64,000 nucleotides of DNA from an uncultured Glaciecola sp. (GCA_947496235.1 CANMCE010000014.1:1-64000), one strand, 5' to 3'; counted from the stretch's first letter, positions 35,609 to 44,893 are shown. Numbers and translations: made by a program. The notes: generated by a model not told the origin, from the sequence alone.

Positions 35609-37801
35609 ATGGCAACTTTTACCCGTTCAAGTAAAATTAATTTGGTATTTACTATTTCTCTGATCTCTTTGTCTTTAATCTCAGCTCGTTTAGCAAATGC
35701 GCAGGAAAGCGAGCAATCTGAGTCCCAAGTAGAAGTGATAGAGGTAAAAGGTAATGCTTCACAGGTAGACCTGACTAAGCGCTTTGCTGGCGAACAAATC
35801 GCTAGAGGTGGCCGAGCTGGTATTTTTGGGAACCTAGACTTTTTAGATAGTCCTTTTGCGGGCACTGCCTACACAGCGGATCTCATTAAACAGCAACAAG
35901 CTCAAAACATTGGTGATGTGCTGTTAAACGATCCCACTGTTCGTGTAACAAAAGGCTTTGGAAATTTCCAAGAAGTCTACATATTGCGCGGCTTTCCGGT
36001 GTATTCCGACGACATTACCTTAAACGGTGCTTTTGGCATTTTGCCAAGGCAATATGTCGCGGCTGAAATGATTGAACGGGTGGAAGTGCTAAGGGGAGCC
36101 AATGCCTTTGTTAATGGCGCAGCACCAGGTGCTAGTGGTGTTGGTGGTAGTATTAACCTAGTACCAAAACGCGCGCCTGTTGGCGGCATTCGAAACGCGA
36201 CTCTTGGCTATGAAGAAAGTAGTATATTTTCAGCCGCCGTAGATTTAGGACAACGCTATGGTGAGAATGACCAGTGGGGAGTACGTTTTAACAGTTTGAC
36301 TCGCGGCGGCGAGAGTATCATTGATGGACAAGAACAAGATTTATCTGTGCTAGCCCTTAATATCGATTATGCTCAAGACAATCTACGTTTTTCAGCCGAT
36401 CTTGGCTATCAAGACAATCATATTGATGCCCCAAGACCTCAAGTAACACCTTTGGGTGATATTCCAAGCGCGCCAGATGCTGATGTTAATTTTGCGCAAC
36501 CATGGACCTTCACTGACGAATCACAAGTTTTTGGTGTTTTGCGCGCCGAATATGACATTTCTGATACCACTAAGACTTGGATCGGTGCCGGCTTTAGAAA
36601 AGGTGAAGAAGAAAACGACCTAGCAAACCCGACAGCGGATGCAAATGGAATTGGCAGTGCTTATAGATTCGCCAATACCAGAGAAGACGAAGTCTATTCT
36701 GTTGATGCAGGTGTCAGTCATGACTATCAACTCTCTGATACCAAAAATACCCTGATAGTGTCAGGCGCTATCATTGATCTTGAGTCTAAAAACGCCTTTG
36801 CTTTTTCAAACTTTGCAGGATTTGCTACTAGCATTTACCAACCAACGGCCATTACGCCGCCTGCCACTGACTTTTTTGTTGGTGGCGACTTAGCGAGTCC
36901 CTTAGTAACTGAAAAAGTACGTAACCAAAGTGTTGCTATTGCCAATACCACAGCATGGCAAGATGAAACGGTTTTGACCACCATAGGCGTGCGCTATCAA
37001 AGTATAGATACGCAGTCGTTCAATGCTGCTGGCGGCGACCTGTCAGGTAGTTACGACGACAGTAAATTCACACCAGTAGTTGGCATAGTTGTAAAACCAT
37101 CAGACCAGTTTTCCATTTATGCGAATTACGCGGAAAGTTTAACCCCAGGCGCATCTGCACCTGACACTGCCAATGGTTTACCAGTGGTAAATGCGGGTGA
37201 GGTACTAGCACCTTTTACCGGAGAGCAATACGAAATAGGCTTTAAATATGACGGTGGCAACATAGGTAGCACAGCTAGTGTATTTAATCTCAATCGTCCT
37301 AATTCTGTGATTGAAAATCAAATCTTTAGTGATGGCGGTGAGCAACAAAGTCAAGGCGTTGAGTTTAGCGTTTTTGGTCAGCCAACTCAGAATTCGAGAT
37401 TGATTGCTGGGGGGACTTATGTAGTCGCGGAACTCGCCAATACTCAGTCTGGAATAGATGAAGGCAACACCCCAATTGGTATTCCAGAGCTTCAAACTAA
37501 TATCAACTTTGAATACGATGTCACTGATATTGAAGGCTTAACCTTGGACGCTCGGTGGATATACACCTCAGAGCAATATACCAATACCGCCAATACCATT
37601 GAACTAGATGACTGGAATAGATTCGATCTTGGTGCCAGATACAGCTTTATTTGGGCTGATACCATTGTGGATATTAGAGGACGAATTAACAACCTCACAG
37701 ACAAAGCCTATTGGGCTTCGACCGGCGGATATCCGGGAGCCAACTATTTGATTTTGGGTGAGCCAAGAACTTTGTCTTTATCGGTTAGTTTTGATTTTTA
37801 G
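35609..37801 (+). CDS. TonB-dependent siderophore receptor
   Basis: 730 residues. Signal peptide to near ANAQES, a plug domain (QAQNIGDVLLNDPTVRV, EVYILRGFPVYSDDITLNG, MIERVEVLRGANAFVNG, GGSINLVPKRA) and a 22-strand barrel ending in aromatic SVSFDF. The plug motifs and length match the FhuE/FoxA-type ferric siderophore receptors. No TonB box can be assigned with certainty. Start ATG 35609 follows GGAG. A Fur box lies upstream and a PepSY protein gene follows after three bases, forming an iron-uptake operon that would use a TonB-ExbB-ExbD set encoded elsewhere. Confidence 0.95.
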   Translation: MATFTRSSKINLVFTISLISLSLISARLANAQESEQSESQVEVIEVKGNASQVDLTKRFAGEQIARGGRAGIFGNLDFLDSPFAGTAYTADLIKQQQAQNIGDVLLNDPTVRVTKGFGNFQEVYILRGFPVYSDDITLNGAFGILPRQYVAAEMIERVEVLRGANAFVNGAAPGASGVGGSINLVPKRAPVGGIRNATLGYEESSIFSAAVDLGQRYGENDQWGVRFNSLTRGGESIIDGQEQDLSVLALNIDYAQDNLRFSADLGYQDNHIDAPRPQVTPLGDIPSAPDADVNFAQPWTFTDESQVFGVLRAEYDISDTTKTWIGAGFRKGEEENDLANPTADANGIGSAYRFANTREDEVYSVDAGVSHDYQLSDTKNTLIVSGAIIDLESKNAFAFSNFAGFATSIYQPTAITPPATDFFVGGDLASPLVTEKVRNQSVAIANTTAWQDETVLTTIGVRYQSIDTQSFNAAGGDLSGSYDDSKFTPVVGIVVKPSDQFSIYANYAESLTPGASAPDTANGLPVVNAGEVLAPFTGEQYEIGFKYDGGNIGSTASVFNLNRPNSVIENQIFSDGGEQQSQGVEFSVFGQPTQNSRLIAGGTYVVAELANTQSGIDEGNTPIGIPELQTNINFEYDVTDIEGLTLDARWIYTSEQYTNTANTIELDDWNRFDLGARYSFIWADTIVDIRGRINNLTDKAYWASTGGYPGANYLILGEPRTLSLSVSFDF

Positions 37802-37804
37802 CCT

Positions 37805-38893
37805 ATGCAAGCAGTCACCTTTAAACGTTGGGAATGGACCCATAAATGGACCAGTTTAATCTGCACAGTGTTTTTGTTAATGCTGTGTATTACTGGCTTG
37901 CCGTTAATTTTTCATGATGAAATTGATGCAACTTTAAACCCAGCGGTTTGGGAACCCAAACATCCTGATGGTCCTTATCTTTCTTATGATCAGATTATGA
38001 CTATTGGCTTAGCTCAAAGACCTAATGAAGTGCCGATTTACATGAGCTTTGATACCGATAGACCTGTGGTCAATATTACCTCAGGGCCAACAGGCGACGC
38101 CGACGCTACTGACATGCACTTCGCTTCTTATGATCTCACCAGCGGCGAGTTAGTCCCACCGGCAGATGTGGGGGAATCTGTGATGGAATTTATTCTGCAA
38201 TTGCATACTGACATGTTTTTAGGTTTGCCTGGTATGTTGTTTTTGGGCTTTATGGGCTTTTTATTTGTGTTGGCGACTGTAAGCGGTGTGGTGGTGTATC
38301 GCCAATATATGCGAAATCTAGCGTTTGGAACCGTCCGAAAACAGAAAAATCGACGGCTAAAATGGCTAGATCAGCATAACCTATTAGGCATCACCACCCT
38401 TGCATGGGTACTGGTAGTAGGATTAACAGGCGTAATCAATACCTTAGAAAAACCCATTTTGGATACTTGGCGATCGCAGAATTTGCAGCATTTATTGAGC
38501 GAGTATCAAACCCAGAATAGCACTATTGCCACCGCAAATGCCTCTATTGATCAAGCCATTCTTGCAGCTAAACAAGCCTTGCCAAATATGCAATTACAGT
38601 TTGTAGCCTTTCCTGGCAGCGACTTTTCAACCAACGAACATTATGCGATTTTTATGCATGGGGATTCTCCACTCACCAAGGAACTTATTACGCCATTACT
38701 AGTGAAAGCGTCTAATGGAGAAATTGTTGGAGTAAGTGAAATGCCTTGGTACGCAAATGCCTTGTCCCTTTCTCGTCCGTTGCACTTTGGCGATTATGGT
38801 GGTTTAGGATTGAAAGTGCTTTGGTTTATTCTCACCTTATTTACGCTTTGGGTACTAGTCACAGGCTTGTATTTATGGTGGAAAAAACGATGA
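37805..38893 (+). CDS. PepSY-domain inner membrane protein, probable ferric-siderophore reductase
   Basis: 362 residues, PepSY_TM family. Four membrane segments: about 17-36, 135-160, 195-215 and 335-358. KWTSLICTVFLLMLCITGLPLIFHDEID opens the protein, HTDMFLGLPGM precedes helix 2, and LTGVINTLE lies after helix 3; the conserved His residues in WTHKW, FHDE, LHTD and DQHN suit haem ligation. PiuB-like members next to siderophore receptors are thought to reduce ferric siderophores. It is three bases after the receptor stop, so it is clearly co-transcribed. Confidence 0.92.
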   Translation: MQAVTFKRWEWTHKWTSLICTVFLLMLCITGLPLIFHDEIDATLNPAVWEPKHPDGPYLSYDQIMTIGLAQRPNEVPIYMSFDTDRPVVNITSGPTGDADATDMHFASYDLTSGELVPPADVGESVMEFILQLHTDMFLGLPGMLFLGFMGFLFVLATVSGVVVYRQYMRNLAFGTVRKQKNRRLKWLDQHNLLGITTLAWVLVVGLTGVINTLEKPILDTWRSQNLQHLLSEYQTQNSTIATANASIDQAILAAKQALPNMQLQFVAFPGSDFSTNEHYAIFMHGDSPLTKELITPLLVKASNGEIVGVSEMPWYANALSLSRPLHFGDYGGLGLKVLWFILTLFTLWVLVTGLYLWWKKR

Positions 38894-38903
38894 AGGAAAA
38901 CCT

Positions 38904-39101
38904 GTGACAACAATATCCAAAGCCAATCGAGCCTTGAGCAAATGGCAAATATTTAAATGGCCCAGCATATTATTTGTGCTGTCCTTTTTTGGGTTAATTT
39001 TAGCGTTGTTGGTGGACGGCGCTGCCGACTGGTTTGCAGTGGCAGCGATTGCTGTATCAGTGATAGTGCCTGTGAAGTTTCTGATTCGCCGAGAGAGTTA
39101 G
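38904..39101 (+). CDS. Small two-helix membrane protein of the iron operon
   Basis: 65 residues from GTG 38904, with AAGGA six bases upstream. Two hydrophobic segments (about 17-35 and 40-57) end in a basic tail. Similar short proteins commonly follow PepSY reductases in siderophore operons of Alteromonadales, with no known function. It is 10 bp after the PepSY stop. Confidence 0.78.
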   Translation: MTTISKANRALSKWQIFKWPSILFVLSFFGLILALLVDGAADWFAVAAIAVSVIVPVKFLIRRES

Positions 39102-39116
39102 GCTCCTCAAATTGTT

Positions 39117-39773
39117 TTAAGCGTTCTCAATATGCGAAATGGCTTGCTCAACCTGAGTATCACCATTGGTTAACTCTAAAATTTTTCGGCGAATGTGAGG
39201 TTTTTCAACAAGTGCGGCCAACACATTAGCAACATTGCCCCGATTTACCTTGCCGTAAGAAATGGCATAGTCGAGTGTAACCTTATTGTCGGCTTCTTCA
39301 TCTAAAAGGGTACCAGGTCTTAATATTACCCAGTCTAAGGATGTGTTAACTAAAGCTACATCGGCCTGTTTTTTAACTTGCATGTAATACTCGAAACCTT
39401 CCCCTAAATCCTGATTTCTGCCAGATTCAGGAAACGCCGATACTAGATAGAATCTTTTGATGCCAAGCTCTTCAGCGAGCTTTGCTAAAATAGCAGGCGT
39501 CTTACCGTCAATCTTGCAAGTACGATCTTTACCACTACCTGCAGCCCCCGCGGAAAATACAATAATGTTATGGCCAGCCAACATCTTTTTGTAATCTTGT
39601 TCTTCAAGTTCCATCATGTCACCCTGAACTGGCGTTGCACCTTGTTGTGCAAGTTCTTCGGCTTGTTCTGGTTTTCGATGTAAAGCAGTAACCTCATGCC
39701 CCTGTCTGATCAATTGAGGCAGAAGCCTGTGACCTACACCACCTGTTGCTCCAATAAAAAATATACGGCTCAT
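39117..39773 (-). CDS. NAD(P)-binding atypical short-chain dehydrogenase (NmrA/YwnB-like)
   Basis: 218 residues from ATG 39773, with AAGGAG six bases upstream. Rossmann start IFFIGATGGVGHRLL, cofactor-selecting region LHRKPEQAE, and VILRPGTLLDEEADNK in the substrate half. It belongs to the atypical SDR/NAD(P)H-binding family like yeast YwnB-type proteins; many are reductases or redox sensors of unknown substrate. It lacks the YxxxK dyad of classical SDRs: YYMQVKKQAD provides a possible Tyr/Lys. It is convergent with the iron operon and not functionally linked to it. Confidence 0.88.
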   Translation of the reverse strand: MSRIFFIGATGGVGHRLLPQLIRQGHEVTALHRKPEQAEELAQQGATPVQGDMMELEEQDYKKMLAGHNIIVFSAGAAGSGKDRTCKIDGKTPAILAKLAEELGIKRFYLVSAFPESGRNQDLGEGFEYYMQVKKQADVALVNTSLDWVILRPGTLLDEEADNKVTLDYAISYGKVNRGNVANVLAALVEKPHIRRKILELTNGDTQVEQAISHIENA

Positions 39774-39986
39774 AAAATCTCCTTGATTGTTACAATTATT
39801 TATAACCTTGGGATTATTACGGCTCATTTCTACCTGCGGTCACAGGTTTAATATTAATAGGCAATAAATTCAGAGTAATTCCTCACAGCTTAGCTAAAGT
39901 ATTCCATTTAGCGCTTGTGTTCCCCCTGATATTTGGTAATTTAGATTTGTCGTTTTTTTAATCCATTCACACAAAGGACTGTCAGC

Positions 39987-41018
39987 ATGGAGAAGATCTC
40001 TAGCCTGTTTGTGGCAATTTTACTTGTAATTTCATCAACCGCTTTCGCCTCTTTCGAGCAGTTTAGTTCAGATGTTAGAGATTCCTTTGATAAAGATGCA
40101 TTAGAAGCTGTTGAACTTATTCATAACGCAGAGAACAAAGGTAAATTCCAAAAGGAAATGATGGCAATGGCGGATACTATCTGCGAGTCATCTGCAGACA
40201 TCATTAAAAATGAAGAAAATTTATTAGCCTTAACCGAACAGCAGCAAAAACAATTCCTTAAGTGCCGAATATATCGATATGCCAGTGGTTCAATATATAC
40301 TTTTGGCTCAAACAGCGCGAGAAAAGCGGTTGATGTTCAATTACTCAAGCAAATAGTGAGTAAAGAAGTGACCAATACACTTAACAAGCAAGCGCGATTA
40401 CTTACTCAAAATGCAATGATAGTCGAGCGAGAAAAAGCCCAACAAGAAGCCGCTAATGAAATAAGCCAAATGTCATTTGAAGAATTTCTGTGGTTAAAGG
40501 AGAAAGATTTTGTCGAACAAGTGGATTCAAAAACTGCTCAAAAAGGTAGATTCGCTGCTTTTCATAACGCATTTAAAACAAGAGAAAACGAAATAAAGAC
40601 CCACCTTGAAACCCAAATTGGCTATGAAAAGCTGGGTGAATATCGGGAACAAAAGTGTAGCCAATCTTCTGCTAATCAACACGACAAAATCTGTAATTTC
40701 ATTAAAAAAATGGATAATGACCACCAATATGCAATGGTCAGCAAAACTGTAAAAGATCTGGATGACAAAGCTTACTTTGAATATTTTACGGAGTGTACTA
40801 AAGGCTACAATAATGCGATCAAGTGTCTTTTTTACGGTCACAACAAATCAGGTACCAAAATAAGAGCTAAGAAATTGCAACAACAATTAATTGACAACAC
40901 AACTTCACTGGCTGAACTAGAGCAAATTGAATCTCAATATTGTGGTGAAAATAGAGATTTATGTGATATTTATAGAAAAGCAAAGCGTGTAATCAAAATG
41001 AAAGAAAAAGGGAGATAG
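39987..41018 (+). CDS. Secreted helical protein of unknown function
   Basis: 343 residues, unrecognised. Signal peptide ends near AFAS22. The mature part is strongly helical and charged (many Lys, Glu and Gln) with scattered cysteines in pairs: TICESS and FLKCRIY, QKCSQSS and KICNF, TECTKG and KCLFYG, QYCGENRDLCDIY, suggesting periplasmic disulfides. The start follows a weak AAAGGA site. No family is evident. Two small genes follow on the same strand but there is no proof of an operon. Confidence 0.68.
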   Translation: MEKISSLFVAILLVISSTAFASFEQFSSDVRDSFDKDALEAVELIHNAENKGKFQKEMMAMADTICESSADIIKNEENLLALTEQQQKQFLKCRIYRYASGSIYTFGSNSARKAVDVQLLKQIVSKEVTNTLNKQARLLTQNAMIVEREKAQQEAANEISQMSFEEFLWLKEKDFVEQVDSKTAQKGRFAAFHNAFKTRENEIKTHLETQIGYEKLGEYREQKCSQSSANQHDKICNFIKKMDNDHQYAMVSKTVKDLDDKAYFEYFTECTKGYNNAIKCLFYGHNKSGTKIRAKKLQQQLIDNTTSLAELEQIESQYCGENRDLCDIYRKAKRVIKMKEKGR

Positions 41019-41088
41019 GATTTGAGCGCGCTGAATTGTGCCATGCACAAGAATGACAAAATTGTTAGCTTTTTGGAAATAGGTCACT

Positions 41089-41400
41089 GTGAGTAGAGAA
41101 TCAATAGAAGTTTTTAGAGCACTAAAAGAAGAAAATATGAAATACTGGATCGCAATTTTAGTCTCACCAATAATGGGGCTTTTTGCTATAGGAGTGACGT
41201 TGGCAAGTACGCTCGGTTTGATTTTGGGGTTCTTCTATTTAGCAATATTTGTCCAATCAATACGTGGCGTAATGTACACTGCCCGAATGAAAAAAAAGCT
41301 CCAGCAAAATCCATCTAAGTTTAAAAGAAGCGATGTTCGGAAAGGCCCGGTTATTATGGGTATTCCCGGAATCTATTGGTTTGTTAGCCTTACCCGTTAA
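41089..41400 (+). CDS. Small membrane protein of unknown function
   Basis: 103 residues from GTG 41089 (AGG six bases upstream), or 87 from ATG 41137. Two hydrophobic segments follow (IAILVSPIMGLFAIGVTLA and LGLILGFFYLAIFVQSI), then a basic region KRSDVRKGP. I do not recognise it. Its tail overlaps a second open frame, raising the possibility of a frameshift. Confidence 0.55.
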   Translation: MSRESIEVFRALKEENMKYWIAILVSPIMGLFAIGVTLASTLGLILGFFYLAIFVQSIRGVMYTARMKKKLQQNPSKFKRSDVRKGPVIMGIPGIYWFVSLTR

Positions 41401-41623
41401 TAATCTTCTTAATGACGACCCTATTGTTTTGCAAAACCCAAGTCACAATAATGTTGAAGAAGTACACCCTACATTTGGACCTGAGTTTATTGCACAAAAG
41501 CAGAGAATACGTGAGATGCTAGTGCGTTTTGTTTCAGAAAATGACCCTATACGGCAGGCTCTTTTGGAGATCTATGTGTCTGTAAGCTTGAACACACCGC
41601 ATAACGACTTCGACAATCATTAA
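41333..41623 (+). CDS. Overlapping open frame, possible real small gene
   Basis: 96 codons overlapping the previous gene by 68 bases in another frame. Its first part mirrors the coding of the upstream gene and has no ribosome site. The later part (EEVHPTFGPEFIAQKQRIREMLVRFV) is protein-like and amphipathic. It could be a C-terminal cytoplasmic domain of the upstream membrane protein cut off by a frameshift, or a separate gene with an internal start. Weak call. Confidence 0.35.
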   Translation: MFGKARLLWVFPESIGLLALPVNNLLNDDPIVLQNPSHNNVEEVHPTFGPEFIAQKQRIREMLVRFVSENDPIRQALLEIYVSVSLNTPHNDFDNH

Positions 41624-41751
41624 GAATCTTATCGCGGTCTTAAATTACAGTTGTTTCAGTTTTCGGATGTGTAGGTTCTTTGAGTAATTTCACCTATTTT
41701 TTACTTTAATCCCTGCATAATAAGCCGGTATTTATAAATTCAGGAAGTTTT

Positions 41752-42747
41752 ATGTTGTTGTCTACCTTGTTTGTCGTGCAGTTTTTAAGCTCAAATTCGG
41801 TTGATATTTCCGAGGTAATTCAAGACACTCAAATCAATATCGAGCGTTTTTACGTTGAACAACGAAGTATTGAAACTATTAATCAAAGTCTCTCCGCACC
41901 ACAACTTTTGCAACAACTGGATCAAGCTGAAACGCCTGATCAATTGGCAAAAAACTTAACTCAGCATCTACAAAAATTTGATGCCCATTTCACTGTACAA
42001 TATCAATCCGAATCGACATCTGCCCTTGAGGTAAAAGAAAGCTGGTTTTCCAAGCTTGCACGAAAAAATTATGGCTTTTCCAAGGTAGAGGTTTTAGAAG
42101 GAAATGTTGGTTTATTGGTCTTTTGGGGTTTTGCAGACCTCAACCAAGCAGTAAAGGATAAAATATCCGCAGTAATGAGCTTATTATTAGATGTTGATGC
42201 GTTGATTATTGATCTGCGCGCCAACGGCGGTGGTAGTGGCGAAACGGTACAGTGGCTAAGTAGTTACTTTGTAGATGGTAAAGTGCACCTGAATAGCTTT
42301 TACACCAGATACAATGACTCAGAACAGACGTTTTGGACTCATCCTCAGATCAATTACGACCATCTAGAGCAAATTCCCTTGTACATCTTAACTAGCGATC
42401 AAACATTCTCTGCCGCTGAAGAGTTTACTTATAATTTCAAACATCTTGGTCGAGCAGTCATTGTTGGTGAGCCAAGCAAGGGCGGCGCTAACCCTTGGCG
42501 TTGGTTTAACCTGACGCAGGGATTTCGCTTAGGCATACCAACCACAAAGGCCATCAATCCGATCACTCAGGGAAATTGGGAAAGCAAGGGCGTTCAACCA
42601 AACATTGTTATCAGCGCTGATAATGCCCTAGACTTAGCTTATAAGCACGCCTTAGAAAGCTTACTTGAAAATGCAGACAACGGATACAGACGTCAAGAGA
42701 TTGAGCAACAATTACAGCGAATGAAAACTAACTCGACAAAAGATTGA
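41752..42747 (+). CDS. S41-family (tail-specific) peptidase
   Basis: 331 residues. The C-terminal two thirds match S41: IDLRANGGGSGETVQWLSSYF, YILTSDQTFSAAEEFTYNF with the catalytic Ser before AAEEF, and VGEPSKGGANP, then GIPTTKAINPITQGNWESKGVQPNI split across the end domain. No PDZ domain is fused, as in the shorter eukaryotic IRBP-like subgroup. The N-terminus is hydrophobic (LLSTLFVVQFL) and may be a signal peptide. AGGAAG precedes the ATG. Likely periplasmic; substrate unknown. It converges on the transport-machine operon. Confidence 0.86.
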   Translation: MLLSTLFVVQFLSSNSVDISEVIQDTQINIERFYVEQRSIETINQSLSAPQLLQQLDQAETPDQLAKNLTQHLQKFDAHFTVQYQSESTSALEVKESWFSKLARKNYGFSKVEVLEGNVGLLVFWGFADLNQAVKDKISAVMSLLLDVDALIIDLRANGGGSGETVQWLSSYFVDGKVHLNSFYTRYNDSEQTFWTHPQINYDHLEQIPLYILTSDQTFSAAEEFTYNFKHLGRAVIVGEPSKGGANPWRWFNLTQGFRLGIPTTKAINPITQGNWESKGVQPNIVISADNALDLAYKHALESLLENADNGYRRQEIEQQLQRMKTNSTKD

Positions 42748-42784
42748 GCATTTTGCTGGCTAGTCTTTTGGTAATGCAAATTAA

Positions 42785-42808
42785 CATTGGCCCATTATCG
42801 AGCCAATG
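42785..42808. terminator. Hairpin between convergent genes at the machine operon end
   Basis: CATTGGC (42785-42791), 10-base loop, GCCAATG (42802-42808), eight bases after the AgmX-like stop on the minus strand. Only a short T-rich stretch follows on the minus side (TTAATTTG), so termination strength is uncertain. It probably closes the 16-kb operon. Confidence 0.45.
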
Positions 42809-42815
42809 GTAATGG

Positions 42816-43808
42816 TTAATAAGGCAAGAAGTTGTAGGCGTATTCCAGTTCGGTGCGAGTGACATTGGCAGAACCAAATTGAATTGCGCGTATGCGGCTT
42901 ATTAAGCGTTCAACTAACTCTGGCGAACCTAACTCGTCATCAACTAACTCAACTGACGATAAAGTACCGTCAGGCTCAATAATGAGTTTTACTGTTAGCT
43001 TACCCTCGATCGTGGGGTCGTTGCGTAGCGCTCGACGATACAGTGAGTAGACTGCGCCTTTGTTGGCATCTAAGGTTTGTCGAATCTGATCAAGATCGCG
43101 ACTGCCCACTACCTGACTTTGCTCTTCAATACGTTTTGTTGCTAGCGCTGCTTCACCTTCAGAGGCGGCTTGGAATTCAGTATTGCGACGCCCTTCTAAT
43201 TGACCTGCGGCACCAACATCAGTTGAAAATTCACTGTTCTGCAAGCCGTTACTGGCAGCTAAGTTAGGAGCACCAATAGTGTTACGAGCTGTTTCTTCGG
43301 CTTGCCCGCCACCTTGGGTTTGTTGCGTATTGGCCAAGTTCTGCAGTTGTTGGGTATTGCGCATACTAGCTAAGGTGTCTGAAAACGCTAATACACCTTT
43401 GGACTTAGCATTGTTTCTTGCTTGCTCAACTTTGTCTTCTTCGGTTATTTCTGGTTCCTCTTCAGGCACAGGAATTGGCGGCTGATCTACCTCTGGCACT
43501 GGTTCTTCTATAGGCTCTATTTCAGGCTCAGGCTCTGGTTCTTCGATAATCTCGGGTTCAGGTTCTGGCTCAGGTTCCACTTGTGGCGGTGGCGGCGGTG
43601 GTTCTTCCGCTTGAATGATTCGTGCTAATTGCGGTGGTAATTGTTCTTTCTCTTCTCGTGGAATTTCAGGTAACTCCACGTTAATCACGTAATAGGCAAA
43701 CGCCAAAGTTAAAACTAATAAAACGATGGATATAGCGCCAAACTTTTTGTTTTCTTGATTCGCACTTTTCCAAGGAAGTTGGCTATCAAAGTATACGGAG
43801 GTTGTCAT
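42816..43808 (-). CDS. AgmX/PglI-domain energy transducer (TonB-like)
   Basis: 330 residues. A cytoplasmic stub, one membrane helix (about 24-43), then a long Pro/Glu periplasmic rod made of PEPEPEPE-type repeats (about 70-120), a Gln/Asn-rich part, and a C-terminal AgmX/PglI domain (QIRQTLDANKGAVYSLYRRA, GKLTVKLIIEPDGTLSSVEL, TRTELEYAYNFLPY). The architecture is TonB-like but the terminal domain is that of the Myxococcus gliding protein AgmX/GltJ. It would carry work from the ExbB-ExbD motor across the periplasm. It overlaps the ExbD gene by four bases and is the last gene of the operon. Confidence 0.92.
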   Translation of the reverse strand: MTTSVYFDSQLPWKSANQENKKFGAISIVLLVLTLAFAYYVINVELPEIPREEKEQLPPQLARIIQAEEPPPPPPQVEPEPEPEPEIIEEPEPEPEIEPIEEPVPEVDQPPIPVPEEEPEITEEDKVEQARNNAKSKGVLAFSDTLASMRNTQQLQNLANTQQTQGGGQAEETARNTIGAPNLAASNGLQNSEFSTDVGAAGQLEGRRNTEFQAASEGEAALATKRIEEQSQVVGSRDLDQIRQTLDANKGAVYSLYRRALRNDPTIEGKLTVKLIIEPDGTLSSVELVDDELGSPELVERLISRIRAIQFGSANVTRTELEYAYNFLPY

Positions 43809-44332
43809 TTGCTACCTCCAGAACTCAGCGCAGATCCGGTATCGGTCTTATTTTCTACTGCCAACGCTAAATTGGTATAACCGGTAGAAGCACAAGCCTG
43901 CATAATTTGTTTCAGCACTGAATAAGTGACTGAACTATCACCCATGATGGTGATCGACTGTGCTTGCTTTTCTTCGTCTGTTAAATTGGTGCGACGAGAA
44001 GTATGATGATCAAGCTCAGCTTTTAAGCTTTCAATTGCAGTTTTATCAGCAAGGCTCAATAATTCTGTTGTTGTGATAGGTTGCCCTTGCAACAATACAG
44101 TGTCTTTGGTCACCAAAATCAATAAGGTTTCTTTGGCTGGTGTATCTGCGGTAGAAACAGGCAAGCTAACATCATCATCTGATTGCAACACCTGCACATC
44201 TGACGCATTCAGCATCAAAAAGAACACCAGAATAGTGAAGATATCCATCAATGAAACCAAGCTTAATTTTGACTTTGCTTGATTGCGTTTATGGTGTCTT
44301 TCCATTCGTTTCGCGCGCATCGACTTTTTCAT
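43805..44332 (-). CDS. ExbD/TolR-type motor protein, proton Asp present
   Basis: 175 residues. A basic N-terminus (KKSMRAKRMERHHKRNQ) leads into one membrane helix, KLSLVSLMDIFTILVFFLML. The Asp30 of LMDIF is the proton-carrying residue of ExbD/TolR. The periplasmic domain is longer than in classical ExbD, with QSITIMGDSSVTYSVLKQIM matching the family's end. It is the partner of the ExbB-like channel. It overlaps the energy-transducer gene by four bases and is three bases behind the other ExbD, showing one translational unit. Confidence 0.93.
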   Translation of the reverse strand: MKKSMRAKRMERHHKRNQAKSKLSLVSLMDIFTILVFFLMLNASDVQVLQSDDDVSLPVSTADTPAKETLLILVTKDTVLLQGQPITTTELLSLADKTAIESLKAELDHHTSRRTNLTDEEKQAQSITIMGDSSVTYSVLKQIMQACASTGYTNLALAVENKTDTGSALSSGGSK

Positions 44333-44335
44333 AGC

Positions 44336-44893
44336 TTACTCCGATGTGGGCGTGGTGTTTGCGGCTGATACGGGTGCATCAGCCAGTGAAACTTCGGGGA
44401 ATAACTCAGCATCTACAACTGAATTGATCAATACATCTTCATAAGAACGGGTATGGTCTATCAAGCTAACAATGGTTTGATAATCAGCATCTGGTGGTAA
44501 TAACAAGGTAATATTCTTTTTATCCACCCCTTTGCTTAACAGGCTTTGTTTCACTTGCTTTAACACTTGCTGCATGGTTTCAAAGTCATAAGTTGTCACT
44601 TCCAGACCTTCAACTTCAACTGTGATGTTAGGAATAGATTGCACTAAATAACCTTGAGGAAAAAATACGTCTAACCCATTGGCTGTTACTTCAAGTTCTA
44701 ACTGCTCTTTTTTGATATCTTCCGCACTGGCCTCGCCACTTAGTCCTGGCAAGGTTAACTCAACCACGGTAATGCGTGAAAACACCATCATCATTAGCAG
44801 TACTGGTACCAAAACAATCATGAGATTCATGAAAGAGGTAATGTCCAGTTCGGCTTCCTCTTTGGGTGCGCGTTTTAGTCCTCGAAGTCTCAT
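44336..44893 (-). CDS. ExbD/TolR-type motor protein, proton Asp replaced by Asn
   Basis: 185 residues. EAELDITSFMNLMIVLVPVLL marks the single membrane helix. Where ExbD/TolR have an Asp in the membrane (pattern PxIDVxLxLL) this protein has Asn23 in SFMNLM, so it probably cannot carry the proton itself; Asp17 lies before the helix. The periplasmic part is ExbD-like (LLPPDADYQTIVSLIDHT). Paired with the Asp-bearing ExbD next door it would form a mixed dimer inside the ExbB ring, recalling AglQ/AglS pairing. It lies 11 bp after the ExbB-like gene. Confidence 0.92.
   Translation of the reverse strand: MRLRGLKRAPKEEAELDITSFMNLMIVLVPVLLMMMVFSRITVVELTLPGLSGEASAEDIKKEQLELEVTANGLDVFFPQGYLVQSIPNITVEVEGLEVTTYDFETMQQVLKQVKQSLLSKGVDKKNITLLLPPDADYQTIVSLIDHTRSYEDVLINSVVDAELFPEVSLADAPVSAANTTPTSE

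Noticed and set aside
42100-42747. S41 peptidase considered as part of the machine operon
   Set aside because: It is on the opposite strand and convergent, with a hairpin between, so it is not co-transcribed.
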